A stretch of 64,000 bases of DNA from Myxocyprinus asiaticus (Eukaryota > Chordata > Actinopteri > Cypriniformes > Catostomidae): NCBI RefSeq assembly GCF_019703515.2, contig NC_059351.1, forward strand, positions 19,956,001-20,020,000. The letters are read 5' to 3'. Position 1 is the first letter of the stretch, and the number at the start of each line of letters is the position of its first letter. The notes beneath the pieces were generated by a model, which searched no databases, was not told the origin of the DNA, and was given only the letters and a program-made list of their open reading frames with translations. This document shows, in pieces, positions 42,947 to 56,232 of the stretch. The translations under genes and the position numbers were made by a program.

Positions 42947-43592
42947 TGGGTTTCCATCCCATTTTTTAAGCGCATTTCTAAAAATTAGACTTAAGAAAAT
43001 ACGAATTGTTGCGCGTTTCCATCCACTACGTAATGTGCATTATCATGAGGGAGCCACCTCTCATGATGGAGCAGCTGAATGACCTCTCCCTGCTTTGGGT
43101 ACAGTTTTATTTGCAAGATTGGAGCAAGTATCTAATTTTATTAAATGCATCCACGAGACACCGTGTGTAATATCTGATATAATGTGGGCTGAAATTGCCC
43201 ACACATCGCCAGTCTCCGCATACCTGGGAGCACCTGCTCTCAAAACTGTTCTGGCTTATTGTGAGGACCCACTTTATCGACCAGCTGTGTTCAAGCACTA
43301 TGTTCAAAGAATTGTGTGCCAAGGTCGGACCTTTCGGTGGGCTAGTCACATCAAGCTATCGCACACTCATAACAGATGCATGAATGGTCAAAACACATCA
43401 TCGTTTTGCGAATAACCATTTCCATCACATTAATGCGCATTTTAACTAATGCAAAACTCTAGAAAATCCACCTCCTCCTAGCGCATTACATTTTAAGCTA
43501 ATTTAGAAAGTTTATTCGCATATCAAGCGTTTCCATTCAGGATTTCTTACTCGCAATTTCAAAATACACAAAAATAGTTGGATGGAAACCCA
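42947..43592. mobile_element. TIR element, 646 bp
   Basis: The ends TGGGTTTCCATCC and GGATGGAAACCCA are exact inverted complements of 13 bp. Further subterminal matches are GCGTTTCCATCCA-type text at 43010 and 43525. A 106-codon frame at 43095-43415 (with HETPCVISDIMWAEIAHTSP) has no family match I know and is probably chance or a relic. A target duplication is not clear. Confidence 0.7.
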
Positions 43593-44740
43593 TTTACTGA
43601 CAAATAGTTGTCCAGTACGGTTCCATTCACACAGCACAGGTTGTGAGTCCTGAAAATTTGTGGGTGTCCGTTCGGTTGTAAAATGCGGTTGTCATGAGGT
43701 TTAATGATAGTGCCATATTAATCTACTACATATAATGATGAATATGTATAATAATGCTATGCTATACCACATGTCATGTCTGATTTGATTTCATCAGTAC
43801 ATTTAAATAGTGTTTAATTAGGGACCTTTTTTAGCTGGATAAGCATGCACTTCCATTAAATATGTATTTAAAAAAATAATATTTAGATGTAATCAGAGAC
43901 AATATTATTTTGGAAAAATACAGCTTTAATTTAAAATATTTTAAATGCATGTATTCAGTGACAGTGTGCAAGCATATGTATCTAACTTTATTTCATATTT
44001 TCAGCAAAGCTAATTATTAGCTAATATTTCCATTTGGTGTCACCATTGCCCTGTTCTAGGCTGATTTCTAATCCCCGTGCATCTCTGATGGATCACATAG
44101 CACTTTTAATAATAGCGCTAAATTTGAAATGTTTTGCATAAATCTTTGAAGTAGTAATAATAATAATAATAATATTGTGGCAGTTCCGAGGTGAAATGTC
44201 CACCGTGTGAAGCTAAAAGAGAGATAATATTCTCCCAAGCAGATAAGGTGTTTATGCGTAATGCTCTATCGAGTTTAAAATTGTCAAAACCAACCTCCCT
44301 ACCCTAAACCTAAACCTAACCGATAGTGTCAGAAACATTTTATTGTCAAACTTTTGTGTTAAAAGTGAATAAAAGTCATTGTTGTTGTAGTGTTTCTAGT
44401 GTTCATTTCACTAAGAAACCGCTGCACTATGTACAACAAGCCACGTTAAAATATATAAGTAACCGGTTTGAGGAATGAGGAATCGCGAGACGGTGAATCC
44501 AACTCAAAGGTAAATTTATTCTTACACAAAAACACATTCGCTTGACTGCATAACAGTAAAGCTTCATATAAACACTCAAACGCTATATTTAGTGGGACTG
44601 GCCGCTGCCAACACACACAAAGCTGTTCCCGTCTCCTCGCCATCTGCCAAATCAAACTTTGCTCATGTGCTGTTTAGACGCAATACTTAATGTGTAGTGT
44701 TTGACCTAACATTTGAAGCTTCGACTAGATATTTGTCTTT
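43593..44740. other. No gene seen
   Basis: Mostly unique. CCCTAAACCTAAACCTAACC (44302-44321) is telomere-like but short and probably part of a dispersed repeat. Reverse-strand text from 44540 back to 44460 (AAGAATAAATTTACC…GTTGGATTCACC) looks like an LTR end, but no partner was found. Confidence 0.35.
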
Positions 44741-44749
44741 AAAGCAGAC

Positions 44750-45087
44750 AGGTGTAGAAGTGGCCTGCCTTTTTTGGTTTGAATATGGTTTGTTCCTGTT
44801 TTTGTTAGAATAGTTAGGTAAGCCTCATTGTCTTTTATTTTCTATACATTTAAGTTATTTATGTCTTCTCCTTTTTAGATTACTTTTGTTTACTATTTTG
44901 GGCCAGGGGTCACATATTGACTTAGTGTATTCTAAGTCCTTAATCCTGCTGCTGTTAATGATACTTGTGTACAACAATAACATTATTGTTGAATTTTACA
45001 GTTTATTGTTCTGTCTTGTTTGGTTTGCCGAGTGTGCAGGAGTCGTTTTATTACCTTGTTGTGTCCTACCCCTAGGGGACGTAACAC
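44750..45087 (+). mobile_element. Possible LTR fragment
   Basis: The end CCCTAGGGGACGTAACA (45071-45087) resembles the end of the solo LTR at 4886-5632 (CCCTAGACAGGGTCGTAACA), and the preceding T-rich text has similar style. No start or target duplication was found. Tentative. Confidence 0.35.
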
Positions 45088-47450
45088 ATAATATTAAGCT
45101 ATCTATAAAACAGCTAAAAATGGATAAATATAATACCTGTCAATAGTGATCCATTTTTGAATATTAAAAGCTTGATCTCTCCACAAGATGGCGAAAGAGA
45201 TTAAAACCACCCAAACCCCTTCTTTCAAGGGCTGGAGATGAACATACAGTATTCCACATGAAGTTCAAAATAAGCGGTACACAAAATACGTCTTTTAAAA
45301 AAAAAGAACAAATACGTCTTGTTGCATGACAATTATAGCATGCAGTTTTCAGAGTGCTCACTTTTTAATTATTCAATAGTAGCCTATATTAATTTGTAAT
45401 ACAGTATTAAATGTTTTTTAAGCTTTCAATTTAAATGAATATAAAGTTTTTATGCTTTTAAAATGAATAAGCCTGTTTTTTTCTTGTTGTGGACCTATAT
45501 GAATACACCTACGCATAGATATATCAGTTGTATTATATTTTTATCACATTCACAGAATTAGTTTCCAACAGTCCTCTTGAGCTCTTGCAGCAGCTGCTAT
45601 GTTTCTTCTTGCTGTGTAAATTTCTTTAATTTCTTCATAATTGTACAGTGATCCCTTGTGCTGTGTAAATCATGTTTTAATTCTTCATGAATTAAAAAAA
45701 AAAAAATCTCTTGCAAAGTATAAAATCCGTTTTCTTTTTTCATATTTGTATAACAATCTCATTGCATTTAAATTCTTCATATTTTCATAATATTCGGGCT
45801 TCTGCAAAGAGTTAAATCCAGCCGACTCTCTCACGAGAAGTGAATTTGAATCGCACTCTCTCCACGTTTCACGTGATTGGCTGTTCGCTGCAAGCGTCAC
45901 TCATTCATGTGCACAAACACTTGAACTAATCCTAAACTCAGGATTAAAGCGAGAGAAGAGAGTTGGAGAAAATGAGGTTTGACTGGATTGGTTTGGTTTT
46001 GTCAACTCGAAACCAATCCTGTAACCCTGAGTGTGTTCAATGAGCTTCATGGTGTAGACCCCAGGTTGCATAAAACAATATTTTCAGTCAACCTCATTAC
46101 ACACCATTTGAATGAAAGCTGAGCACAGTCTGGTATCCAAGTGAAAATATACAGGCCAACAGAAAGAGGATCATGTGGCTTAAAGTTTGAAAACCCAACT
46201 TTACTGACCTGTTCATTGCACATCAAGTCACCATGAAAGTGCTGGCTCCCTCGAGCACTTTTGCCCTTGAAAATGAAAAAGGCGACAGATATTTAAAGCA
46301 GTCGTATTATTACAGTTCCCAGATCTGCAAATCTATTTTTCACTCGTTTCTCTCTCTCGTTTGACAGGCCAGTGACAGTAAAGTAAATTAGTCCATTTTA
46401 ACCTCTGGCCCGAAATCATTTTTCAAAGGCACCTTTATCTAGCTGAGCATATCTAATTTTAGGTAACGGGAGACTTCAAAGCCCAAGCGGCTACTTCCCA
46501 TAAAATCACACCAAATCCCAATGACTTATCACTCCGGTGGAGAAAGAGCGGGCGCTGCTCAAACCTTTGGCCTGTCGTGCTCTTCAAAGAGTAACTTGGG
46601 AATTAGAACGACGTTTACATTTTGAAGACAGGACCTGTGAAGATATTCATGTAGAGAGTAGAATAAATAGACAGAATGTACATTTCTACATCCTCGTTGA
46701 TGATTTCTTGCCCTCTATAATTACCCTGTGAGGTCACATGATGTCCTAGTACACAGACACTGTAATTAAGACCATTCAAAGGTTAATGACTAAAGCAAAT
46801 GACTCTCTCTCAAATGACAGTGCTGGTCAGGAAGGGTTAAAACTTCACATGTCTGATTGACACACTAGCAGTTAAACTCTTCAGGGTTTGCCATATATAG
46901 TGGCATAAATCCAGAAACTTGTCAAGTGAAAATGTATTACACCAGATTTGACAACAATAACGTCAATGAAGCAAAACAATCATAACAGAGTGCGATACAC
47001 CAAGTCTGAATTATGAGCAAGAGCGAATGAGATCTGAACACTCCGTCCAAGGGCAAGATTTTCAGTGAATAATGACTTATTTGGGCTATCGTATGACTTC
47101 AGAAGACCTGAAATATTGACTTTTATTAGTTTAGAATACTACTTTTATGGTACTTTTCTGTACTTGTCTCGACCCTGCAGTGCAGAACATTATACACAGT
47201 ACTGTGAAATACAGTGGGAAACAAGTCACAGAATCCATCTGAATTTGGCACAGAATTCTTCGTTTTAAAACCCCTATTAAAACTGCAAATGATTCAGTGA
47301 TTAAACATAGTTAAAACTACCTGTATTATTATCTATAGTATTTTGAGAAAAATTTGATATTTGTACTAAATATATACAAAAATATAGTTATTATGCTACA
47401 CAGAATATATTAGGTGGGTGAGCATTTAGAGGAATGAACTTAGAGTACAT
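45088..47450. other. Repeat-poor stretch, no gene; possible conserved non-coding DNA
   Basis: No transposon or protein recognised. 46300-46870 has balanced, non-repetitive composition (for example GGCACCTTTATCTAGCTGAG, GACAGTGCTGGTCAGGAAGG) and stands out from the A/T-rich surroundings. Short homopolymer runs occur at 45298-45305 and 45693-45704. Confidence 0.4.
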
Positions 47451-47459
47451 GGAGACTTG

Positions 47460-47620
47460 GGGCCCAATTTTAAGAGCGCTAGCGCTATGATTTAAGTCAG
47501 TGGGCAAGTGGGTCTGGAGAAATTGCGCATGCCAAGCGCTAATGCAATGGGCAGCAATCTAAACAGAGACAGCACATTCATAAGAAGTTGGCAGTGTTAA
47601 AGGACCGAATGCAATGAATT
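47460..47620. mobile_element. Harbinger-like end fragment
   Basis: GGGGCCCAATTTTAAGAGCG and GCGCTAGCGCTATG at 47459-47490 resemble a common fish PIF/Harbinger MITE end (GGGCCCTATTTTAA…). No right end was found. Confidence 0.4.
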
Positions 47621-48982
47621 ATAAGAATAGAAATATTGCGTTCTTTTGTGCATTATCTGCATCCTTGTTGAATATCTGGCATATTTCTATGACAGCAACA
47701 CACTACTTTAATACGCATGGAAATTGTTCTCATCAGAATTTGGATGTACACTCTGTTAAATTATAGAGAATGTAAGTATTAATACTCATTTTCATCTACT
47801 GACACACAAACCATGGCTAGTATTTACAGTGATTGTATCAGCCTTCCAGCTTAGGCTGTGGATCGAGGGATTTTTTTTGTTTGCACACACTTCACTTCTA
47901 CCGGTCGATTTCACATACAAAATGTAATTCATTTATTGAAACATTTCTAAATTAAAATTACACTTCAAACGAAAATACAATAATAAAATAAAAAAAATAA
48001 GAGGTAAAATATATGTATATAAAGACCTTCCCAAATCCAAACATTTTCCCCTCTCCAACTTCTTCCATTGGCCCCTTTAGCAGTGACTTAAATATCACTC
48101 TACTACAACAACAGGTGGCAAAATACTAATACAAATTAGATTACAATTAGAATACAATTATAAATATAAAAATAATAATGATTGAAAAATCAATCAAGAC
48201 AGTTTAACACGAAACTCATACATAATTGTTTCATAAATGGCTACAACAGTGATTGTCAGGGACATAATTTCGTGTTACACTATATTTTCAGTGTTTGGGC
48301 AATTAAATCAGTATGTTGACTTTTCATCGGTCTCTGCTCACTGATATTTGAAACACTGCCCCCCATGGTCAAAGCTCTAAGTGCTGTTGGGTTTGTGCTC
48401 TGACATCGCGATCCACGTACATCTCCCTCATAACGAATATTATCCATAACAAGCATATTAAACATTAAATATGATTTTCCCTAGAGGGCGAAATGCAACT
48501 GTTGTATCCGGAGATGAGAGATGGTGAAATGGGGCTGTTTTCACCTATCAGTCTTTGATGCTCTATGACAGTTTGGGCATATCAAGATGGCCGCTCGAAC
48601 ACTTCCGGTGGCTTCACCTCCAGCTGGCAGTTTACCGTTGCATCAGCGATCCAGTTCTATATATATCAGTGACTCAGCCATGTAGTGTATGGATTTTCAG
48701 AGTGTAATACTGTCCCAAAAGGAAAACGTTTTTTTACTACATGGGAGCATTTGGCGTTTAACAGATGACGGAAGTGACCTTTCAAATGCATGCGATGTGT
48801 TATCGCTAGCTTTAGCATGTTAGCCAATCTCAGTTCAACACATGTATCTTAAACAACATACATAATCACACAGTATGGGGTGATTTTAAAGCATTCAACT
48901 TACGTTTGTAAGGTGCTGTCTTCAGTGAAGTTCAGCTAATTGCCACGTTCTTCATTATTTACAACTGTTTTATCAGACCAGC
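47621..48982. other. No gene seen
   Basis: Unique-looking DNA. 48480-48780 is more G/C-rich (CAAGATGGCCGCTCGAACAC) but carries no coding frame or known repeat. Confidence 0.35.
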
Positions 48983-48989
48983 AACTCCG

Positions 48990-49411
48990 TGGTAACACTT
49001 TATTTTGATGGTCCCAAATAGATATTGAACTGACTATAAGTGACTTATCAACTGGCTTGCTATAGCTAGTAAACAGTGTTTCAACAAACATTCAGTAGAT
49101 TTTCAATAGCCTGTATAACAGCAGCAAAATAACAGCTTATTGACTGACTTGCTATAGGTAGTAAACAGTGTTTCAACAAAAATTCAGTAGACTTTCAGTA
49201 GCCTGTATATAGATCTTTATTAATGCCCTTTTAATGAATTGATGTTCTCAACAATAATGTAAGTAGGTCATTAATAGAGATCTATATACAGGCTACTGAA
49301 AGTCTACTGAATGTTTGTTGAAACACTGTTTACTAGCTATAGCAAGTCAGTTGATAAGTCACTTATAGTCAGTTAAATATCTATTTGGGACCATCAAAAT
49401 AAAGTGTTACG
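48990..49411. mobile_element. Palindromic MITE with 7-bp TSD
   Basis: The left end TGGTAACACTTTATTTTGAT and its inverted right end (ATCAAAATAAAGTGTTACG) belong to arms of ~170 bp or more, including AACAGTGTTTCAACAAACAT / ATGTTTGTTGAAACACTGTT. Flanking direct repeat AACTCCG (48983-48989 and 49412-49418). An internal duplication of TAGTAAACAGTGTTTCAACA lies at about 49064 and 49158. Confidence 0.85.
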
Positions 49412-49418
49412 AACTCCG

Positions 49419-50152
49419 CCCCTTCCGCTACATACAACAAGCCATGAGCGCTGAGTGCATTGCGGTTTGAGACGCACCTACAGTTTCTCAATAGAAATGT
49501 TAGTGCGAGAGTAATTTCTTCATAACTGTCAACATATAAAAACATCAAAGTGAAAGTTATGAAAATGAAACCGTTATAAAGACACACATACCTGTTTATT
49601 GATGTAAACTCCTGTTAATTTGACTCCAATAGGCTTCAGTGAACAACATGCTTATTAGGCCAAGAGTGTGCACATTTAGAGAAATATTGATGGATTCTAA
49701 TATGTTTACTTCATGAAGAATTATGTTCATTTTTACAAAATTATGTGCTAAGAAGGGCTAAAGCACGCTAAAGTGCGCTAATAATCTCATATGGTGTGAG
49801 TTCCATTCACTCATTCTCTCTGTACTGTAATACTGTACGCTTTCTATTATGAGGGTAAAATTTGGTTTGACAAGGTCTGTGTGTTTCCAAAGATATCCAT
49901 GCACTTCATTTTCATTGAATAATGTCTCTTTTAATATTCTTTACACTCAGTTATTGATTAAAAAGTAAAAAGAAACTTGAATTGTAATCAATCATTGCAT
50001 GGATGCATTAAAAACTCCTCTCTGACTGTGATATGATGTTTGAAGAATTTCTACATTTCTAAAAAGCTAGAATGTGTTAATAGAAATGATAACAAAAAAA
50101 TAAAACATACAGTATATACAGTATAAAATATACACTTTCACATACTATACGT
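49419..50152. other. No gene seen
   Basis: A/T-rich, apparently unique DNA between two DNA transposons. Confidence 0.35.
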
Positions 50153-50270
50153 AAAGCGTGCAGGGTTTGAAATTAACTTTTTGGCTCACCGGTCACTGTG
50201 GTTAGAAGTTTTCCAAGGTCACAAGCCAAAATCCCCCAACTCGCAGAAAGTGATAAAGGTTATTGGAGAC

Positions 50271-51272
50271 TAGGGTTGGGAACTGAGAACCAATTCTTGT
50301 TCAGAACCAGTTCCATTCTTCAAAAAAATACCGGAATTGTATGATCTTCGTGACATTCGGTTCTGTTAACAGTTCTCCAGCTTGCAATTTTCCACCGATG
50401 CGACTGGAACACAGCCCTGAAATCCTCTGACAGTGTTTCTAGCAGCACATCTCTGCAGCAGCGCTGTTCTCTACTGACTCGACAGTGTAAAACACAGAGC
50501 TCTACCAGTGCCGGCTCTATTGAATCTACAGTGCGAGACATACACACTTCCGGTATAGTTCGATTCCCGGAATAATTATTCTAATGAGCCGGTTCTTTTG
50601 AATCTACAGTGCAAAACATATTGCCCTTCCATTTATAGTCCGGTATACAAGTAATCTTATACTGATGTTCAAGTTATGAATGTCCAACTCGAAATTAAAT
50701 AAGAACTGTTGAAGTCTCACAAGCCTGAAGTACAACATTAGGCTAAATGACACAATCTAAACTGTCTCTGGAACTGTTACTGTTTATTTAATGATGACCT
50801 GTGTCTCTATTAAATCAAGCTAGGCAGTTACTGACTGGTTGTTCATATGACAATGTATAATTAAAGATACACGAGTTTTGTTGTAATAAGTGATTTTATA
50901 AAAGAATAAATGAATTAATGAAATATACCATCACATTTCTTATTGGTTTAGATTTGTTTATTTAAAATATAGTTAGGATCTATTGTTGGATTGTATTCAT
51001 GTCTCTAAAAAGTCTGCAAACACACCTTTTACAAGAACTGTATTAAATGTATTTCTGATTGGTTATATCTGCTCTGTAGAAATCTGAAATGATCTCATTA
51101 TTTGGTAACAGACAGCAGGGAGTAGTAAATACAATAACAATTGCATTTCCCATTTCCAAACAATTCCTTTTAAAAAAGGTACTAAAAGAATTACTTGAAT
51201 CATTACTGGAACCGGAATCATTAAGAGGAATCAGAATCGGAATCATAAAATTCCTTATGATTCCCAACCCTA
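50271..51272. mobile_element. hAT element, 1002 bp, nested
   Basis: TAGGGTTGGGAACTGAGAACC at the left and CCCAACCCTA at the right are inverted. Flanking 8-mers TTGGAGAC (50263-50270) and CTGGAGAC (51273-51280) differ at one base. GGAATCAGAATCGGAATC-like text near the right end fits a known fish hAT family style. No transposase frame. Confidence 0.85.
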
Positions 51273-52186
51273 CTGGAGACTGTAACTGCATGCATTTTTT
51301 ATTTAAACAAGAATGATATGAGTTCAACAGGCATAATGGTTTAAGCAACCAATATCAAATGCAAACACCAGTTAGAACAGGAAGAAAATTTGTCAATAAT
51401 TTTCCCATAATTCATGGAAGTTTCAACCCCTTCAAATTGTACTTGCCAGTGAAAGTTTACCATTGTTCTACCATTGTTTAACAGTGTCATTTGTAATGTC
51501 AAGGCCATTAGGTAAGACCACTGGTTGCTTCATATTACTGTGGTTAGGTTAATGTTGATAGTCTTTTTTATAAAAAAAAATAAACTGTAGTGTTTGTTAT
51601 GAAAAAACTAATAGCTTAAACACATTTAAAAACTTAGAACTACAACTTTCACAGTTGTAGCCTGATAAAAATAAAGTCTAATATATTTGCCCAAATAAAT
51701 TTCATATGAATCTATTCAAATTACCAGTCAGTGTTACTGCATTAAAAATATGTATATTTAAGTAAGTCTCCTCTTTACCTCGTCAGTGCTGTTTATAATG
51801 TATGTGCTGTCCAGCAGTTTGAGAGGTTTGACTTCCTCCATATAATGCTTTATACTAGAATGTTCTCTGTTGAATTCAAATGGGTAACATAAGTTTTGTG
51901 TTTTCCACCAGTCGCCGCAATATCGAGTGAAGCACAGCTGAATCACGCAAGTTTCACTCTGTGCTGTTCCAGAGCACTGCCGATCTTATCTCTGGAGCAC
52001 GCTGGGGCGGTTCACGTGAAAGCACGCTTCATTCACCCACACAGATGTGCGTGTAAGTTATGCGAGGCATGACTACTATTAAATTACCTTCAGCAGCATC
52101 TCCGAGTCGCCTGACATTCAGAGAATTTTCAATGCAGGAAAAAATGTCACCCGCCAAAGTGGCTAGTGAAGTGTGACTGAGTTACA

Positions 52187-52579
52187 ACATGTTGTCCGCG
52201 CATTGTCTACGTGTTGTTTACGTGTGATAAATCACTGTGTAAACAACGCATCGATGACGCGCAAACAACACATTGACAACACGTTAACAACGCATGATCT
52301 CATACGTCAATTTCACATACTTCTGAGTCATTTGGCCACTTGTCCAGTTTGAACAGATAAGTGTCGTAAGTTCCCATTGGCTGCAGAGCACTAGGGTTAA
52401 ACCATTTCTGTAAGCCTAGGGGGGTTGCCTTCCCACTCATAGACTCTATGCTACCACTATTTAATATGCTAAGGATCCTCTTATTTCTTTGTCCTTTTTT
52501 TTATTTATTTTTATTTATTTTTTTAGCCTATAAAAATAAAATATTTGGATAGCAGTTTTATGACTTAAATTATTTTCAT
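52187..52579. repeat. Left arm of a ~400-bp inverted repeat
   Basis: Pairs in inverted orientation with 55314-55719 (shared: TTTGGCCACTTGTCCAGTTT, CACTAGGGTTAAACCATTTC, AAGGATCCTCTTATTTCTTT). The outer ~110 bp is dense in variants of AAACAACACG / CGTGTTGTTTACG. Confidence 0.85.
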
Positions 52580-53134
52580 CAAGATACAATTGCCTCCTTT
52601 TCGATTAGAAAGAGAGTTTGTAATTAGGTCAGGCAGTAATTCGATTTGGCTTTCCTAACAGCAGATGTACGCTACTCTGCCAAAGTCCTAGGCCACCCTG
52701 AAAGTTCTTGTTAAAACCAACCATTTACCTGAGAAGTGTAAGTGTTTATCTAATTAGTTAAAACACTTTATAACATTTAAGTAAACACAAAGATACAAAG
52801 AAATGTGGCTTATTGTTTCTTTCTAGAACCACACACAGTTTATATCTGCAATACCTGGAAATAGTCATGCAGAAAATAAGGGACATGAACGCTTTCAACT
52901 GTGCATTACAGATGCTCCAAAATGATCACAGCAACAAGTGATATGGATTGTTATTGAGTAGCCTATTATACACTTCATAACATCCCAAATTAATTGTATG
53001 ACTGTTTTGTGACAGTTTGTATAGCCTACTGGTTTAGCAATGTGACGGACTTGAAATGGCTTAGCCTACTGACAGTATGAAAAGGCTAGGACTGAAGATG
53101 GGACTGATGTGATTCCACTGCAAACTGCTCAAGC

Positions 53135-54102
53135 TAGGGCTGGGCGATATGACGATATATATCGTGGCAACAATATAAAGTGCCAGTCGATAGAGATTTT
53201 GCTATCGTTATTGCATTATGTAAAAATATCCGTGCAGCTTTCAGTGGGCACGACTGCTTAAAGTTATTGACGGATTAGAGCGATGAAGAAACATGGATGA
53301 ATGAGAATATACAAAGCGGAACGCACTTGATATTAAAAAGAGTTATTAAGAGCACAATAACCACGAAAGATAACTTAATTCGGTACTTGCACCGCTCAGG
53401 TGTACAGTCAAACTCACACACAAATTATGCCAAAATGCAGATCTTGGCAAGTATTCACGTAAACACAATTGGTTATGTCTTAAGTGAATGTAAAACAGTT
53501 GGGAAAAATCAGATGTGTGTCAGTATACTGGATCTGTGCATTAGGTCTTAAAAGTGTAAATGCAGCCTAATACTGTAGGCCTACCTGCTGCTGTATGTGT
53601 TGTTAACAACAAAAGAAAAAGAGAAAATCACTCACTGCACTTGACTGAATAACTTTTGTAGCTTTAATAAGGATCAAATGTATATTTAATGAGTACAGTG
53701 AAGACTATGAAGTGTTTTATTTTGTTTTATTTATTTTGATTACATTATTCATTTTCTGAATGCTTACTTGAAGTTTGAAACACTTCCAGCACTATTTACG
53801 TCACTTGTATCTTTGTTATATTGTGTTATTTGTCCTATTGCTTGTCATTTGTTTATTTGTTCTTATTTTATTACTGACTGTTTGACTTTAATAATTGCTG
53901 AGAACTTCTTACATTAGTTAGGCTAATATTAGTTTTTGCTGTGGTATCGAAATTGGTATCAAGCATTGTGAAAGTTCACTGGTATCTAAAATTTTGGAAT
54001 CATAACAACCTGATTTCCTGGAAAAATAACTATACTGTGATATTGTTTCTGCGATATAAAATTACTCATATCATGAGATTTTGGCCATATCGCCCACTCC
54101 TA
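53135..54102. mobile_element. hAT element with perfect 8-bp TSD, 968 bp, nested
   Basis: TAGGGCTGGGCGATATGACG at the left and ATATCGCCCACTCCTA at the right are inverted. Exact flanking 8-mer GCTCAAGC (53127-53134 and 54103-54110). An 84-codon frame inside (53297-53551) is not recognisable as transposase. Confidence 0.95.
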
Positions 54103-54842
54103 GCTCAAGCCTCCATGACTGAAAACAAATCACAGACAGTTGAATTTTATAAATGAATGAATATTATGAATGAATGAATGAATGACTATTATTATACATT
54201 GCAATAATAATATATCTGGTTAAAGGCTTAGTTGAGGTGCTGGATAATTAGCTATAGACTTGAAAAAGGCTATATGCAGATTATGCAGGACAGACATTTA
54301 CATTCATTAGGCCTATATTGTATTTTATGCACATATAGGCTACAGCACGTTGTATTAAAATGTATTAATGTGGTTCAACAGCTTTAATTGCTCCCTGGCC
54401 CAAGATCATGCAAACTGTCTGTATCAGCCATCCAAAAGGCTGTGCATGGAAGCATGGCTGTGGTGGGTTAGTTTTCAAACGCACTTCCACCACCCGACAT
54501 TGTTGCAAAAGTTCTTATTTATTAACTCCAGTGAAAGTGATGAATGAAACAGATTGAAATGAAACTGAAAATTATACAAAATGAAATCTACTTACAGGAA
54601 TTGTTTTCCAACAGAATAACGTCAAATGACGTGGTAAAAAATCGTGTCAGGCCCACTCCCGACATTAGCCACTCTACTCTAATTTCCGACCTCTAATTCT
54701 TATGACGTATCTACCTTGCGCAGGTACTCCCACCAACGGTCTACTTCCATATAACAATAAACATAATAAAATAAACATAACACATTCATTTAAACTGAAT
54801 ATTAAAATATTACACCACTGAACTATAGGCCTATGTTTTTTT

Positions 54843-54870
54843 TAATAATAATAATAATAATAATAATAAT
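54843..54870. repeat. (TAA)n microsatellite
   Basis: Nine AAT repeats. Confidence 0.95.
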
Positions 54871-55313
54871 GGTTACAACACGGTCTGATGGCTCCTTAAT
54901 AGCAGCAGACTTCTCTCATTATTTAACAATAAAATCATGGGTCTGGCTATCAGTCTGTTAACTTCAATTTAATTATTAACTTTAAGTTTAAGTTTCCCTA
55001 AATGACAGCTGCCATTATAGATTTCAAACATCTGTGATTAAAATAAAAATAAGTCAAGAATAGCTGCAGGGACCTTTTTTGTAAATGTTTTATAAAACAA
55101 CTACAAAGCCTAGTTATGAGCGTTGAGATGACATGTAAGCCACTTTGTGTCCGCTGTCTAGTAATTGACACAGGTGTGTCTAACTGGTTGAGACACTAGG
55201 CAGATATTGTTTTTAGCTTTATTTATGAAGGACTTGATTCTCCTTTTCTCCTTTGTAATACAGAAAATAGCAACAAAAAAAAACTAAAATTAAAAAAGAC
55301 ATTTCTGGGACTG

Positions 55314-55719
55314 AAAATAATTTAAGTCATAAAACTGCAATCCAAATATTAAATTTTTATAGGTTACACAAAAAAGGAAGAAAAGGACAAAGAAATAAGA
55401 GGATCCTTAGCATGTTAAATAGTGGCAGCATTGAGTCTATGAGTGGGTAGGCAACACCTAGGCTTGGTTTAACAGAAATGGTTTAACCCTAGTGCTCAGC
55501 AGCCAGTGGGAACTTACGACACTCATCCGTTCAAACTGGACAAGTGGCCAAATGGCTCAAAAGTATGTGAAATTGATATCTGAGATCACGCATTGTTAAC
55601 GTGTTGTTTGCGCATCGTCTACGGGTTGTTTACCTTGTGAATTTTCAAACGTAAACAACGTGTAAAGAACACGTAGAAACCGCGCAAACAACGTGTTGTC
55701 TGCGCGTTGTCTACATGTT
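55314..55719. repeat. Right arm of the ~400-bp inverted repeat
   Basis: Inverted partner of 52187-52579, with CGCGCAAACAACGTGTTG and TGTTGTCTGCGCGTTGTC at its outer end. Confidence 0.85.
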
Positions 55720-55817
55720 AAAATTCACGTATATTTGAACTGCCTGGCGTTCCATACCCACCACGGCCGATTTTTACCCGCATTTGGTGGGTTGGCGGGT
55801 GTTAATTTCAAACCCTG

Positions 55818-56232
55818 ATAGCCTGTTACCTCTTTTATACATTTATTAATGGTCCGTTCACACAATTACTCTAAATACAAGTGTCTGACTAATAAATACC
55901 ATTCATGTCACTCGTAATATAAATTGGAAACTTTGAATGTTATGAAAGCAAGTTTTCTCACTTGTATGAAGTCCTTGAAAATGAAAAATTAAACCTGTAA
56001 AAAGTACTTGAAAGTTCTGTATTTTTATTCATTGATGCCCGTATGAACCCTGCTTAGTCTGTTCTAATCGCAAGTTACACGGCCCGTTTTTGCTTTTGTT
56101 GATGATTAAACATTATCATCAACAATTCGTCTTTTCATTTTGCACATCAGGGATATTACAATATTAATATTAAATGTTTAGTCTTTGGTTTAGGTTCATT
56201 ATTTTAGGATCATATCAGATAGCAGATATCAA
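55818..56232. other. No gene seen
   Basis: No feature supported. Confidence 0.35.

Larger units (their letters stand above)
50161..55817. mobile_element. Large hAT-ended composite element, 5.66 kb
   Basis: CAGGGTTTGAAATTAAC (50161-50177) and its exact inverted complement (55801-55817) form 17-bp hAT-type ends. Flanking 8-mers AAAGCGTG (50153-50160) and ATAGCCTG (55818-55825) agree at six of eight positions, as a decayed target duplication. The right end extends with CCCGCCAACCCACC text, and the left end with TTTTGGCTCACCGGTCAC. The interior holds two further hAT elements and a ~400-bp inverted repeat pair, but no readable transposase. Alternatively, two separate members of one family share similar ends by chance. 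Confidence 0.6.

Noticed and set aside
43095..43415. 106-codon frame as a host exon
   Set aside because: It lies inside a TIR-bounded element, has no splice context and no recognised domain.
44302..44321. Interstitial telomere repeat
   Set aside because: Only about three (C3TAAA) units, not exact TTAGGG arrays; more likely part of a dispersed repeat.
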